NCBI RefSeq assembly: GCF_008929045.1
Contig: NZ_VFAH01000008.1
Coordinates: 202,389 to 266,388, forward strand
DNA length: 64,000 nucleotides
Source: Noviherbaspirillum aerium
GTDB lineage: Bacteria > Pseudomonadota > Gammaproteobacteria > Burkholderiales > Burkholderiaceae_D
Direction: 5' to 3'
Shown: positions 36,598-45,351 of the stretch, piece by piece
How positions within the stretch are numbered: position 1 is the first letter of the stretch
Layout of the letters: each line of letters opens with the position of its first letter
Notes under the pieces: generated by a model
Databases searched by the model: none
The model's input: the letters and a program-made list of their open reading frames with translations, nothing else
What the model was told of the DNA's origin: nothing
Translations under genes and position numbers: made by a program

Positions 36598-38520
36598 ATG
36601 CCAAGTTTTTCCAAGCTTTATGACTCCTTCAAGAACGGCTACGTCGTTGCGGTGCTTTCCGTTCTGCTTGCTTTCATCGCGGTTGGTGCCGTGGTGTACA
36701 AACCGCTTACCACGCAAAGCAATCCCGTGGTTCAATCCCAGGATATCTCCGAGATCACCAAGCTGGTCGCCAACCGCCACAAGCTTGAATACCTGCTACT
36801 GGCCCAGCCGCTTTCCGATTTTCCGCGCTATGTTTTCAAATACAAGGACGCTGACGAAATCCATGTGGTCAAGGTGCCGAGCACTTCCCATACGAATCTG
36901 GAGCGCGAGGTATTGCTGAAAAATGCAATTCCCTACGCCATCGCCAAAGACGAATTTCTGAACGCCAATCGCGCCATCCTCGAAGACGAGGAAGCACAGC
37001 GTTCCGCTCTCGCCGAAGCCGGGTCTTTTCTTGCGCGCAATGCCATTGGTATCGCCCTGCTCGTATTCCTGTTCATCGGCTTGCGCAAGGGCATGCCCAG
37101 CCTTGGACTGGGCAGCGGCGCTTCCGTCATCAAGCCGGAGAATCTCAAGGGCAGCATGGATGACCTCGTCGGCATGGAAGACATCAAGCGCGAAGTCGCC
37201 CATCTGGAAGAAATGATCATCAACCGCGACCTTTACCGATCGCACAATATCGACAAGCCCTTCAATGTCATGCTGACCGGCCCTGCGGGCACCGGCAAGA
37301 CCAAACTGGCTGGTTATCTCGCGAAAAAACTCGACATTCCGCTGATTCAGGCATCCGGCTCCGGACTCGAATCCGGCTTCGTGGGCGGCGGTTCCAAGGC
37401 CCTCAACGCCCTCTACAAGAAGGCCGTTGCACAAGGCCGCTGCATCATTTTCCTGGACGAGGCGCAGAGCTTGTTCATGCCGCGCGGCCGCGGCGACAAG
37501 AAATGGGATGACGATACTGCCAACACCCTGCTTGGCCTGCTTGACGGCGTCAAGAGCGAGGAAGGCTCGGGAGTGATCTGGGTCGTCGCCTCCAACTTCG
37601 ACGATGCCAACAGTCAGATGGACGAGGCGATGCTGCGGCGCTTCGCGGTGAAGATCAACTTCCGTCTGCCCAACAAATCCGAGCGCCGTGAACTGCTCAA
37701 CGTATTCCTGTCGCGCAAGGATGTGGAGTGCATCGACTGGAGCAATCTCAATCTCGACTACGTCGCCGAGATCACGGCCAACCTGAGTCCGGCTTTGCTG
37801 GAAACCGTGGTGGACCGTGCCAGCATGATCGCTATCCAGGAAAAAAGCCTGATCGATACCGACGTGCTGTTCCGCGCCTTCGAACGCGCGTCCATCGGTC
37901 TGACCGACCGCGCCACCACCGCAGAGAAGAACAAGGAACGCGAACGCGTCGCCCTGCACGAACTCGGCCACTTCTTCATGCAGATCGACCCTTACATCCG
38001 CGAAGGACTGAGCTGGGATGAAGTCAAGGCAAAATCCAACCTGCTCAAGATCAGCACGGAATCCGTATCGAAGATCGGTGCGCTCGGCTATGTGCTGTCG
38101 TCGGCCAGCGATGTATCGCTGCGCACGCTCGAAGAACTGGAGCAGGACGTCGTGCAGTTGTACGGTGGCGTTGCGGCGGAGGAATTGTTTTACGGCGCCC
38201 GCGGTATTTCCACCGGCAGCCAGAACGACATTCAGAAAGTGACCTCGATGCTCGACCTGATGGTCAACCGCCTGTCGATGTATTCCCGCTCCAAGCTGGA
38301 CTATAGCCAGCTCAAGGGAGAGGCCTCGCCCGACGAAGCGCTGCGCCAGGTAGAAGCCAAGGCCGATGAACTCTATACCCGTACCCTCGAAGCCATGAAG
38401 GATTACAAGGACCTGATCAGCGCCCTGACTGGCACCCTGCTGGAACGTTACGTATTGTCGAAAGATGAAGTCTTCGAGTTGCTCGCCGAATTGACCGAAC
38501 CGCCGCGCAAGGCCGCATAA
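36598..38520 (+). CDS. FtsH-like AAA+ membrane metalloprotease, divergent
   Basis: A 640-residue protein with the FtsH layout: a membrane helix at about residues 15-35, an extracytoplasmic segment, a second helix at about 140-160, an AAA domain and a C-terminal zinc peptidase. Walker A is GPAGTGKT (Lys234), Walker B CIIFLDEAQ, and the peptidase has H454ELGH458 with a likely third ligand Asp544 in STGSQND. The pore segment reads GFVGGGS. Unlike FtsH the second region of homology is EAMLRRFAVKINFRL, lacking the RPGRFDR arginine-finger block. It is therefore a paralogue, not the housekeeping protease; its substrates are unknown. Confidence 0.85.
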   Translation: MPSFSKLYDSFKNGYVVAVLSVLLAFIAVGAVVYKPLTTQSNPVVQSQDISEITKLVANRHKLEYLLLAQPLSDFPRYVFKYKDADEIHVVKVPSTSHTNLEREVLLKNAIPYAIAKDEFLNANRAILEDEEAQRSALAEAGSFLARNAIGIALLVFLFIGLRKGMPSLGLGSGASVIKPENLKGSMDDLVGMEDIKREVAHLEEMIINRDLYRSHNIDKPFNVMLTGPAGTGKTKLAGYLAKKLDIPLIQASGSGLESGFVGGGSKALNALYKKAVAQGRCIIFLDEAQSLFMPRGRGDKKWDDDTANTLLGLLDGVKSEEGSGVIWVVASNFDDANSQMDEAMLRRFAVKINFRLPNKSERRELLNVFLSRKDVECIDWSNLNLDYVAEITANLSPALLETVVDRASMIAIQEKSLIDTDVLFRAFERASIGLTDRATTAEKNKERERVALHELGHFFMQIDPYIREGLSWDEVKAKSNLLKISTESVSKIGALGYVLSSASDVSLRTLEELEQDVVQLYGGVAAEELFYGARGISTGSQNDIQKVTSMLDLMVNRLSMYSRSKLDYSQLKGEASPDEALRQVEAKADELYTRTLEAMKDYKDLISALTGTLLERYVLSKDEVFELLAELTEPPRKAA

Positions 38521-38542
38521 GGTCAATCATTACCCGGTATGC

Positions 38543-38580
38543 AAAAAGCCCCGTCGTGAATTCCGCTTCGGGGCTTTTTT
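38543..38580. terminator. Bidirectional terminator between the FtsH-like gene and selU
   Basis: AAAAAGCCCCG (38543-38553) pairs with CGGGGCTTTTTT (38569-38580), giving a GC stem with an A-run on one side and a T-run on the other. It fits convergent genes and can end transcripts from both. Confidence 0.9.
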
Positions 38581-38591
38581 ACGGGCTTCAA

Positions 38592-39650
38592 TCAGGTTTC
38601 TACAGCGACAGCGACTTGTTCGATACGCGCAATCAATTCCCGGGCAACCGGGTCAAGTTGCGCCATCGACAAGCCATCAAGCATGATTTTCGGAGACGCA
38701 TCGATCTCCGGATAATTGCGCAGAATCGAGCGCCGATAGGTTGGATCATAATGATGCCGCATCAGGCGCTCGAACAACTCCGGCACATTCTTTTGTGACG
38801 CCAGGCTTTCCCACCGTTCGAATTCCTCGCCGCCAACCAGCGAACGCAGGTATCGCAGGCGCTCGATCAACGATCCCGGATCCTCTTCGAAATGGGCATA
38901 TTCTTCGCGCAGCAGCTGTACGCGCTGCGCCATCGGCGCATCGATCGAGATCGTCGTGCCTGCGCGCATGGTGTTGAGCAACGCATCAGGCAACTGTACC
39001 TGTCCGATTTTCTTGCTTTCGGATTCCACCCAGACAGGCCGTGTGCTGTCGAATGTGGAAAGCCGTTCAAGCAGCCGGCTGTCGAACAGTTTTTGCGTAG
39101 GCTGCTGCTTGCCCGGGACCGCACCGATGATGGAGCCACGGTGCGTTGCAAGATCCTCAAGATCAAGCACCTGAGCGCCGTTGTCTTGCAATGCTGTCAA
39201 CAGGCGGGTCTTGCCGCAGCCGGTTGGACCAGACACGACGATATAGTGAAACCGGGAAGGCACGATGCCAAGTTGTTCATTGACCCAGCGGCGGTACGCT
39301 TTCCAGCCGCCCTTGACACGCTCCACCCGATAACCGATCGTTTCCAGCACATCCTGCCATACCTTGCTGCGCTTGCCGCCGCGGAAGCAGTACACCAGGA
39401 TACGGCTCCTGTTGCCGTACTGCGAAAGGTGGGTTTCAATATGCCGGGCGATATTCTGAAGCGAATAACGCGCGCCCAACTGGTAGGCCGCAAGCGGATT
39501 CGTCCGGTGCAGTGTGCCGACCTCCGCGAATTCCGCATTGTCGACAACTGGCAGGTTGACTGCGCCGGGAATGTGGTCTTCATCGAATTCCCGCGGACTG
39601 CGGGCGTCGATGATCAGGTCAAAGGATTTGAAATCGTACATACCGCGCAT
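38592..39650 (-). CDS. selU: tRNA 2-selenouridine synthase SelU/MnmH
   Basis: A 352-residue cytosolic enzyme that converts 2-thiouridine at the tRNA wobble position to geranylated and then 2-selenouridine, using selenophosphate. It has an N-terminal rhodanese domain with the active Cys in YCFRGGKRSKVW (near residue 88) and a P-loop VSGPTGCGKTRLLTAL (near 144). The start is uncertain between ATGs at 39650 and 39641, which have weak ribosome sites. selD, which makes its selenium donor, is transcribed divergently next door, the expected partner. Confidence 0.93.
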   Translation of the reverse strand: MRGMYDFKSFDLIIDARSPREFDEDHIPGAVNLPVVDNAEFAEVGTLHRTNPLAAYQLGARYSLQNIARHIETHLSQYGNRSRILVYCFRGGKRSKVWQDVLETIGYRVERVKGGWKAYRRWVNEQLGIVPSRFHYIVVSGPTGCGKTRLLTALQDNGAQVLDLEDLATHRGSIIGAVPGKQQPTQKLFDSRLLERLSTFDSTRPVWVESESKKIGQVQLPDALLNTMRAGTTISIDAPMAQRVQLLREEYAHFEEDPGSLIERLRYLRSLVGGEEFERWESLASQKNVPELFERLMRHHYDPTYRRSILRNYPEIDASPKIMLDGLSMAQLDPVARELIARIEQVAVAVET

Positions 39651-39824
39651 TGTAAAGGGTTTCAGCCCGATCCCTTCATGATTCATCGACTTTGAGGCCG
39701 GCCGGAACGGTTTCCGTATCACCTTCCTCAACCGCCCGACCGGCAGAAAGCCGACTGCAGCGCCGGCCTACATCAGCGATAATCACCGCCTTGGCCGACA
39801 CTTATTATTCCCTCTACGAAAATC

Positions 39825-40883
39825 ATGAGCGCTACTCCTTCATCCGCACTGCGTTTGACCTCTTTTTCCCACGGCGGCGGCTGCGGCTGCAAGATCGCCC
39901 CGGGAATCCTCGCCGACATTCTGAAGAAGTCGAGCGGCTTCCCTGTTCCCAAGGAATTAATGGTTGGCATCGAGACCGCGGATGATGCCGCGGTCTACAA
40001 GCTCAATGATGAGCAGGCGCTGATCGCCACGACGGATTTCTTCATGCCCATCGTGGACGATCCCTACGATTTCGGCCGCATCGCCGCCACCAATGCCATT
40101 TCGGACGTTTATGCAATGGGCGGAACGCCTATCATGGCGCTGGCCCTGGTCGCGATGCCGATCAATCAGTTGCCGGTTGACGTCATCGGCAAGATCATTC
40201 AGGGCGGAGAATCCATCTGCGCCGAGGCGGGCATTCCCATTGCCGGCGGCCATACGATTGACTCGGTCGAACCGATCTACGGCCTGGTCGTGATGGGCCT
40301 TGTACATCCATCAAGAGTCAAGCGGAATGCAGACGCGAAAATGGGCGACAAGCTGGTGCTAGGCAAACCGCTGGGCGTTGGCATTCTTTCGGCCGCACTC
40401 AAGAAGGAAGCGCTTGATGCCGCGGGCTACCAGGCAATGATCGACAATACGACCAAGCTCAACAAGCCGGGCAAGGCCCTCTCCGATCTTTCCGGCGTCC
40501 ATGCGCTTACCGACGTCACCGGTTTCGGGCTGCTGGGCCATGCGCTGGAACTGTCGCGCGGAGCCGGCCTCGGTATCCGCATTGACATGCCTAAGGTGCC
40601 GCTCCTTCCCGGTGTCACTGACCTGGCGACGCGGGGATTCATTACCGGTGCATCGGCCCGCAACTGGGCGGGATACGGCAACGACGTACTGCTCGAGGAT
40701 TCAATTTCACCGGTGCAACAGGCGCTGCTCACCGACCCCCAGACTTCGGGCGGATTGCTGGTTTCCTGCGGCGCAGACAAGGTCGACCAGGTATTGGCGG
40801 TTTTCCGGGAACAGGGATTCAATGATGCCGCGGTCATCGGGGAAGTTACCGGCGGACCCGCGGGCGTGCGCGTCCAAGGATGA
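39825..40883 (+). CDS. selD: Selenide, water dikinase (selenophosphate synthetase)
   Basis: A 352-residue enzyme making selenophosphate from selenide and ATP (EC 2.7.9.3). The N-terminal catalytic loop GGGCGCK (residues 17-23) contains Cys20 and Lys23 equivalent to the essential pair of E. coli SelD; Cys replaces the Sec used in some organisms. The PurM-like fold is supported by TTDFFMPIVDDPYDFGRIAA, DVYAMGGTP and LTDPQTSGGLLV. No selA or selB is seen nearby, and with selU alongside the clearest use is selenouridine in tRNA. Confidence 0.96.
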   Translation: MSATPSSALRLTSFSHGGGCGCKIAPGILADILKKSSGFPVPKELMVGIETADDAAVYKLNDEQALIATTDFFMPIVDDPYDFGRIAATNAISDVYAMGGTPIMALALVAMPINQLPVDVIGKIIQGGESICAEAGIPIAGGHTIDSVEPIYGLVVMGLVHPSRVKRNADAKMGDKLVLGKPLGVGILSAALKKEALDAAGYQAMIDNTTKLNKPGKALSDLSGVHALTDVTGFGLLGHALELSRGAGLGIRIDMPKVPLLPGVTDLATRGFITGASARNWAGYGNDVLLEDSISPVQQALLTDPQTSGGLLVSCGADKVDQVLAVFREQGFNDAAVIGEVTGGPAGVRVQG

Positions 40884-40894
40884 TGAACTGAATA

Positions 40895-41341
40895 TCATCT
40901 CGCCCTGTCCTGCTTGCCATATCCCTTCAGCACCGCCCGGAATTGCGCAAACTTGACCGGCTCGTCAAAGATGAGTTCGAATCCGGCTTGCCGTGCCTGC
41001 TGATGTTCGTGCGGGTCGTCAAAGCCGGTGACGGCAATCAGGGGGATATGAGAGCAGACCGGGTCGGCTCTCAACTCGCGGGCGATATCGAGGCCGTTTT
41101 TCTCCCCCGGCAACCTCAGATCACAAAACACCAGGTCTGGAAGGCTGTTTCGAATGGTCGCAGGACCTGTACGGGCGTTGAAGGCAGCCTGGGTTGAGCA
41201 GCCCATCACCTCAAGCAGGTGGCAGAACAATGTGGCAAGATCCTCGTTGTCCTCGATGACCATGACCCGCATTCGCGGGGGCCGTCGTTGTTGTCTTCCA
41301 GAGTTAAATTCGAGCTCATCAGATTCAAGAAAGCGAAGCAT
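40895..41341 (-). CDS. Stand-alone response regulator receiver protein
   Basis: A receiver-domain protein of about 148 residues, with acidic pocket VIEDNEDL, phospho-acceptor Asp in FCDLRLPGEKNG, Thr in IAVTGFD and the position of the conserved Lys occupied in LIFDEPVKF by Glu-Pro-Val-Lys. There is no output domain, so it probably acts by protein interaction. The frame is open to 41641, but that leader looks non-coding; ATGs at 41341 and 41272 are both possible. It converges on selD, 11 bp apart, and its head faces the PhaC-like hydrolase gene. Confidence 0.75.
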   Translation of the reverse strand: MLRFLESDELEFNSGRQQRRPPRMRVMVIEDNEDLATLFCHLLEVMGCSTQAAFNARTGPATIRNSLPDLVFCDLRLPGEKNGLDIARELRADPVCSHIPLIAVTGFDDPHEHQQARQAGFELIFDEPVKFAQFRAVLKGYGKQDRAR

Positions 41342-41625
41342 GAAGCTCGGAGCATCTAGTCGATCGTCCTGTTCTCGGGAAGGCGCGCTGGACAATAAGT
41401 TCCCGGAGGCGGCAGATGCACAGCCGGAGATACGCCGGTAGGCGGAAGACGCCGTTCCCGGTAGCAGGAACACGGAGCCAAGCGCTTTCGTTGCTTCCGT
41501 GGAGAGCCACGCCGCGGAGCCTGCAATATTGCTTTTGACGAAAAGCCCTGTGGAATTGAACAATCGCTTCCCGCTGTTGACCAAGCAGAACTTGCAATCT
41601 TGATTTAGCTCCTGGAGGAAACAGC

Positions 41626-42705
41626 ATGCATCCCATGTCATCCGGCATACGCTGGTGGTTTGAGTCGATGGACCGGACCCGTCGCAACCGCGGCGCGGTG
41701 ATGGATCGCATGGGCTACGGCCCGGTCGAAACGCCGCATGAAGTTGTGTTGTCGGCTCAGGGCATGCGCTTGCGCCGGTACAGTGCCAAGCCGCGCACCG
41801 GCAAGGCCGTGCTCATCGTGCCGGCACCAATCAAGCGTCATTACATCTGGGATCTCGATCCGGAATGCAGCGTGGTGCAGCGCCTGCTCAACGAAGGTTT
41901 CCAGGTCTGGCTGGTGGAGTGGCTGGAACCCGGCGAGGCCGACCATCATTTCGGCCTTGAGCATTATGCGCTGCACATGCTCGACCAATGCCTCGACGCC
42001 ATCCGCAATGAGGGCGGTCCGGCGGCTTTATCCTTGTACAGCCATTCCCTTGGCGGCGTCTTCGCCACCATTTATGCCGCACTCAGGCCGGAGCGGGTAT
42101 CCGGACTGGTGCAGGTCGAGTCTCCGCTGCATTTCGCGCGCGGGTCGGGATCATTCGGGCCCTTGGTGGCCTTCGGACCACAGCCTGAGAAAGTCACGCA
42201 GTTGTTTGGCTGTATTCCCGGTTCGGTGCTCAACCTGGCCAGCATGGTGGCGTCGCCAGCCACCTTCGGTTCGGAACGAATCGCAGACATGTTCGCCAGC
42301 ATGGGTTCGAAAAAACATATGCGCAGCCATCTCCTGGTCGAGCGCTGGACGCTTGATGAAGCCCCCATGTCTCCCGCCTTGTTTGAAGATGTCGTCGACG
42401 GTCTCTACCGGCGCGATGCCTTCATGCAGGGGGCACTGGAGATTGGAGGCAAGCGTATCGGTCCTCAGGACGTCGTGTCGCCATTGCTGGCCATCTATGA
42501 TCCCCGAAGCACTATCATCCCGCCCTCTTCCATCATCGCATTTCACGAGGCCGCTGCCAGTCCAGTCAAGAGACTGATCGCCTACCACGGCGATACCGGA
42601 GTGGCCCTTGCCCATGTGGGCGCGCTGGTCGGCTACAATGCCCACGCCGAAATATGGCCGGAAGTAATTGAATGGACCGGAGACATCGCCCGTGACTGGC
42701 ATTGA
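41626..42705 (+). CDS. PhaC-like alpha/beta hydrolase
   Basis: A 359-residue alpha/beta-hydrolase with the overall layout of polyhydroxyalkanoate synthases, including an opening segment (LIVPAPIKRHYIWDLD) and a core with HFGLEHYALHMLD. The nucleophile elbow is YSHSLGG, so it uses Ser rather than the Cys of PhaC synthases (GxCxG), which suggests a hydrolase or depolymerase-like enzyme. The closing His is in YHGDTGVALAHVG. CTGGAGGAAACAGC precedes the ATG. It is divergent from the receiver-protein gene. With the acetoacetyl-CoA synthetase it may belong to PHB metabolism, but this is inference. Confidence 0.78.
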   Translation: MHPMSSGIRWWFESMDRTRRNRGAVMDRMGYGPVETPHEVVLSAQGMRLRRYSAKPRTGKAVLIVPAPIKRHYIWDLDPECSVVQRLLNEGFQVWLVEWLEPGEADHHFGLEHYALHMLDQCLDAIRNEGGPAALSLYSHSLGGVFATIYAALRPERVSGLVQVESPLHFARGSGSFGPLVAFGPQPEKVTQLFGCIPGSVLNLASMVASPATFGSERIADMFASMGSKKHMRSHLLVERWTLDEAPMSPALFEDVVDGLYRRDAFMQGALEIGGKRIGPQDVVSPLLAIYDPRSTIIPPSSIIAFHEAAASPVKRLIAYHGDTGVALAHVGALVGYNAHAEIWPEVIEWTGDIARDWH

Positions 42706-42753
42706 TGTCTCGGGCGGAGCGACCATGACGGACGCAGGGTGTATGCCCCGGAT

Positions 42754-43089
42754 TTACTTGTTCGCTGAGCCGCCACCCTGGCCGGCGGCGCTGCCGTGGC
42801 CCGCGCCATGACTGCTTCCATGGCCGGACTGCCGTCCAGAATGCTGTTTGCCGTGCTTGCGGCCGTCACCTGACGCGCTGCTGCCGGAACCACTGGAACC
42901 ACTGGAACCGGATGTCATGTTCTGGCTTGCCGCCTGCTGGCGAGCCTGAATGTCTGCAGCCCGCTGCTCCACGTCAGCCACGCGTGCCGGATCCGTGCTT
43001 TCACGGATTTCCGATGCCGGTGACTGGGCATGCGCAATGCCTGCGCATGCAAGTGCCGAGACGAGCACTGTCAATCTAGATATGTACAT
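42754..43089 (-). CDS. Exported Gly/Ser/His-rich low-complexity protein
   Basis: A 111-residue secreted protein. The signal peptide MYISRLTVLVSALACAGIAHA ends at an AHA-Q site near residue 21. After a short charged helix with Gln/Ala content, the rest is disordered: Ser/Gly (SGSSGSSGSG), then His/Gly/Lys with repeated GHG and SGxG units. GGAGGTGGTA precedes the ATG, and a GTG two codons earlier is ignored. His-rich tails can bind metal ions, but that is inference. It ends 49 bp from the convergent hydrolase gene. Confidence 0.72.
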   Translation of the reverse strand: MYISRLTVLVSALACAGIAHAQSPASEIRESTDPARVADVEQRAADIQARQQAASQNMTSGSSGSSGSGSSASGDGRKHGKQHSGRQSGHGSSHGAGHGSAAGQGGGSANK

Positions 43090-43239
43090 TACCACCTCCA
43101 GAGCAAAGCAGAAAATTGTCCATCGCCGGTCCGCTGACGCTTATGCAGCATGGATGTACAGGTATGACTCCGGAAGCAGTTTCCGGTTTCAGATGCGGAG
43201 GCCCGAACCGGCTCAAACGACTTCGCTTCGTTATCCGGT

Positions 43240-43746
43240 TCATGAATTATTGTTGGCGTCCTGGCTGCTGGTTTGCGTAACACGTCCGCTGGTGATATCG
43301 AAATGCACGTTGAAGAACCGATGGTCGGTTCCAGCCTGATAACGCCAGTCCCATGCTTCTTCATTCTTGAGCTTGTACTGGACCACGGTACGAGGCTTGC
43401 CAAGCAGGCGGCGCACTTCATCGCGCGTCATGCCGGGTTTGATGCGGGCGAAACTTTCCTGTGTCAGAAGTTGCTTGTAATCTTTCAAAGTGCCGGACTT
43501 GTCGATCACAAACTCCCAGGTACGAACACCTTCGGGCCCTTTCGGATATTGCAGCGCGCGAGTCCCGTCCTCGTCCTCCCACACCGTCTCCGGCTTGCCC
43601 ATGACCATCCGCACATCGGACTCCGACGAAATGCCTTTTTCCAGCTTGTCCAATCCGAACTCCTCAATCGGGCGGCCCTTATTGTCACAGCCTGCATTCA
43701 ATATGGCGAAGGCGGCAAGCACCAAACCCTGTATCAATTTCCGCAT
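43240..43746 (-). CDS. Lipoprotein with tandem BamE-like domains
   Basis: A 168-residue lipoprotein: MRKLIQGLVLAAFAILNAGC ends in a lipobox (LNAGC), so lipidation at Cys20 is predicted. Two BamE/SmpA-type repeats follow, each beginning with the typical turn: LEKGISSESDVRMVMGKPE (near residue 35) and IKPGMTRDEVRRLLGKPRT (near 101), with the WEF and WDWRYQ strands after them. Duplication makes it longer than BamE. It likely sits in the outer membrane. It is not the canonical bamE by context, as fur is not beside it. Confidence 0.82.
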   Translation of the reverse strand: MRKLIQGLVLAAFAILNAGCDNKGRPIEEFGLDKLEKGISSESDVRMVMGKPETVWEDEDGTRALQYPKGPEGVRTWEFVIDKSGTLKDYKQLLTQESFARIKPGMTRDEVRRLLGKPRTVVQYKLKNEEAWDWRYQAGTDHRFFNVHFDITSGRVTQTSSQDANNNS

Positions 43747-43847
43747 ATCGTTCCTTTACAGCGCATTCCCTTACAGCGGCAAGCCGCAAAACCGGCTACA
43801 GGACAGACCTTGATTCAAGCTGCAAGGCTGTCCGGCATGCGCCGCAA

Positions 43848-44801
43848 TCAGAAGCCTATCCGGCGCTTGTTGTTCTCGGACTTGAGCCGCAGGTCATCAG
43901 GAACAAGCGATGATCTTCCCGCAGCAACGGCATAGCCAAGTCCGTCGAGCAAGGCCTTGCGCATTTCACGCGGCGAGACGTCGGCCAGCTTGCCGAGCAC
44001 ACTATCGGTCAGCTCGTTATCAACGTCCTTGAGGCGCAGTTCCTTCAACAGCCCTTCGTACACCCGCTGGGCAATCACGGCGGACTGTTCCGCAGTCGGC
44101 GATGGCACCTCGTATACCGCCATGCGCGACAGCAATGCCTCGGGAATGCCGTCCAGGCTGTTGGCCGTCAGCACCCAGAATACCTGGCTTGCATCGAGAT
44201 CGACATCAATGAATTCGTCATGAAACGCGCGGGAGGTCTCCGGTTCCAGCAACTGGTATAGCGCGGCCATCGGATCGGACTGGGTCGAGCCGGTAGCCTT
44301 TTCCACTTCATCGAGAAGCACCACGGGATTGGCGAATTTGCCGCGCACCAGGCGCTCCGCGACCTTGCCGCACTTGGCGCCCTTCCACGTAGACGAACTT
44401 CCCGTGATCACGAAACCGGCGGACAAGGCATTCATGCTGATGAACTCGAACTCCGTGCCGAGCACCGCCGCAAGCCGTTTGCCGAAATGCGTCTTGCCGA
44501 CCCCTGGATCGCCCAGCAGCAGTACCGGCATCACGTTGAATCCCGCTCCGCCGGCAATGGCTAACCCAAGGTAACGCTTCAGATCGTCAAGTACTTCACC
44601 AAAATTCGGGCAATCATCATATAGCGGTTCCAGGGCGTTGGTGGAGGACGGCGTCGTGACGAATCGTTCCGCACCGAGTTCAAGCATGTTTTCGTAAAAG
44701 GCGTCCAGCTCAGTCGATTTCAGTGCACGTGCTCTGGCCTGGGCGTTCTCAACGTCCTTCATGTTATAGATTGGATGAGAGCGGGCGAGTGTAATCGTCA
44801 T
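43848..44801 (-). CDS. AAA+ ATPase (Lon-type core)
   Basis: A 317-residue stand-alone AAA+ ATPase. Walker A is LLGDPGVGKTHFGKRLA (near residue 90) and Walker B NPVVLLDEVEKA (near 160), with sensor 1 in FWVLTANSLDGIP and the arginine-finger helix LLSRMAVYEVPSP. The core resembles the Lon ATPase module but no peptidase domain follows. CGAAAGAGGAGTTATTT precedes the ATG at 44801; the frame opens 16 codons earlier. The partner or substrate is unknown. It lies between the BamE-like lipoprotein and the PRPP synthetase. Confidence 0.82.
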   Translation of the reverse strand: MTITLARSHPIYNMKDVENAQARARALKSTELDAFYENMLELGAERFVTTPSSTNALEPLYDDCPNFGEVLDDLKRYLGLAIAGGAGFNVMPVLLLGDPGVGKTHFGKRLAAVLGTEFEFISMNALSAGFVITGSSSTWKGAKCGKVAERLVRGKFANPVVLLDEVEKATGSTQSDPMAALYQLLEPETSRAFHDEFIDVDLDASQVFWVLTANSLDGIPEALLSRMAVYEVPSPTAEQSAVIAQRVYEGLLKELRLKDVDNELTDSVLGKLADVSPREMRKALLDGLGYAVAAGRSSLVPDDLRLKSENNKRRIGF

Positions 44802-45351
44802 AAATAACTCCTCTTTCGCATGCAATCTTTCAAGGGGGCGTACAGGCAAAATTTACAATCAGAATGCCAATCCTGTCTGCGTTTTCCCAACTTTACTGCG
44901 CTTCGACTTGCCTTTGCCGTCTTTTTGCAAGCAGACGCAGGGGCACACAGTCTTGCAAACCTACATACAGATGGTTATGCAAGCTTTGTTCCAAGTGCAA
45001 GGATTTCCCGCAAGCCACTTGCGTCTTTATTCCAACGAAAACACGGGCGGATGTCAATGCCTGTCCAGAGAACTGCTCGAGGAACGCCGCAAAGGTGAAG
45101 ATTGATGAGGAAAATCCGGCAAACCGGCAAACCGGCAATTCGCGGCAATTCGTTTCACACCGGTTGCGGTAGGAGAATGCTGTTGCGCAAATGCAAGCCA
45201 GGCACCGGGATGCCGCATATGTTCCTACGCCCATTTGCCTGTGCGCGCATAGGGCCCCAGGAATAGAAGTCGCCGGCACCGCGCCGCCAGGCGACGACTC
45301 CCATGTCATGCAAGGTAGATGGCCAGGACGAGATCGGCATTGACGCCGCGT
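44802..45351. other. Intergenic region, 550 bp, with short direct repeats
   Basis: Frames on both strands exist but lack ribosome sites and protein-like composition. At 45116-45139 three tandem 8-bp units, CCGGCAAA twice and CCGGCAAT, are followed by TCGCGGCAAT. The region holds the promoter for the AAA ATPase and the end of the PRPP synthetase transcript. Confidence 0.45.

Noticed and set aside
36796..38526. Long minus-strand frame (about 576 codons) opposite the FtsH-like gene
   Set aside because: Antisense shadow of a clearly recognisable AAA protease.
44908..45105. Possible 65-residue gene between the AAA ATPase and PRPP synthetase
   Set aside because: It would need a TTG start with no Shine-Dalgarno; an internal ATG at 44971 is no better.
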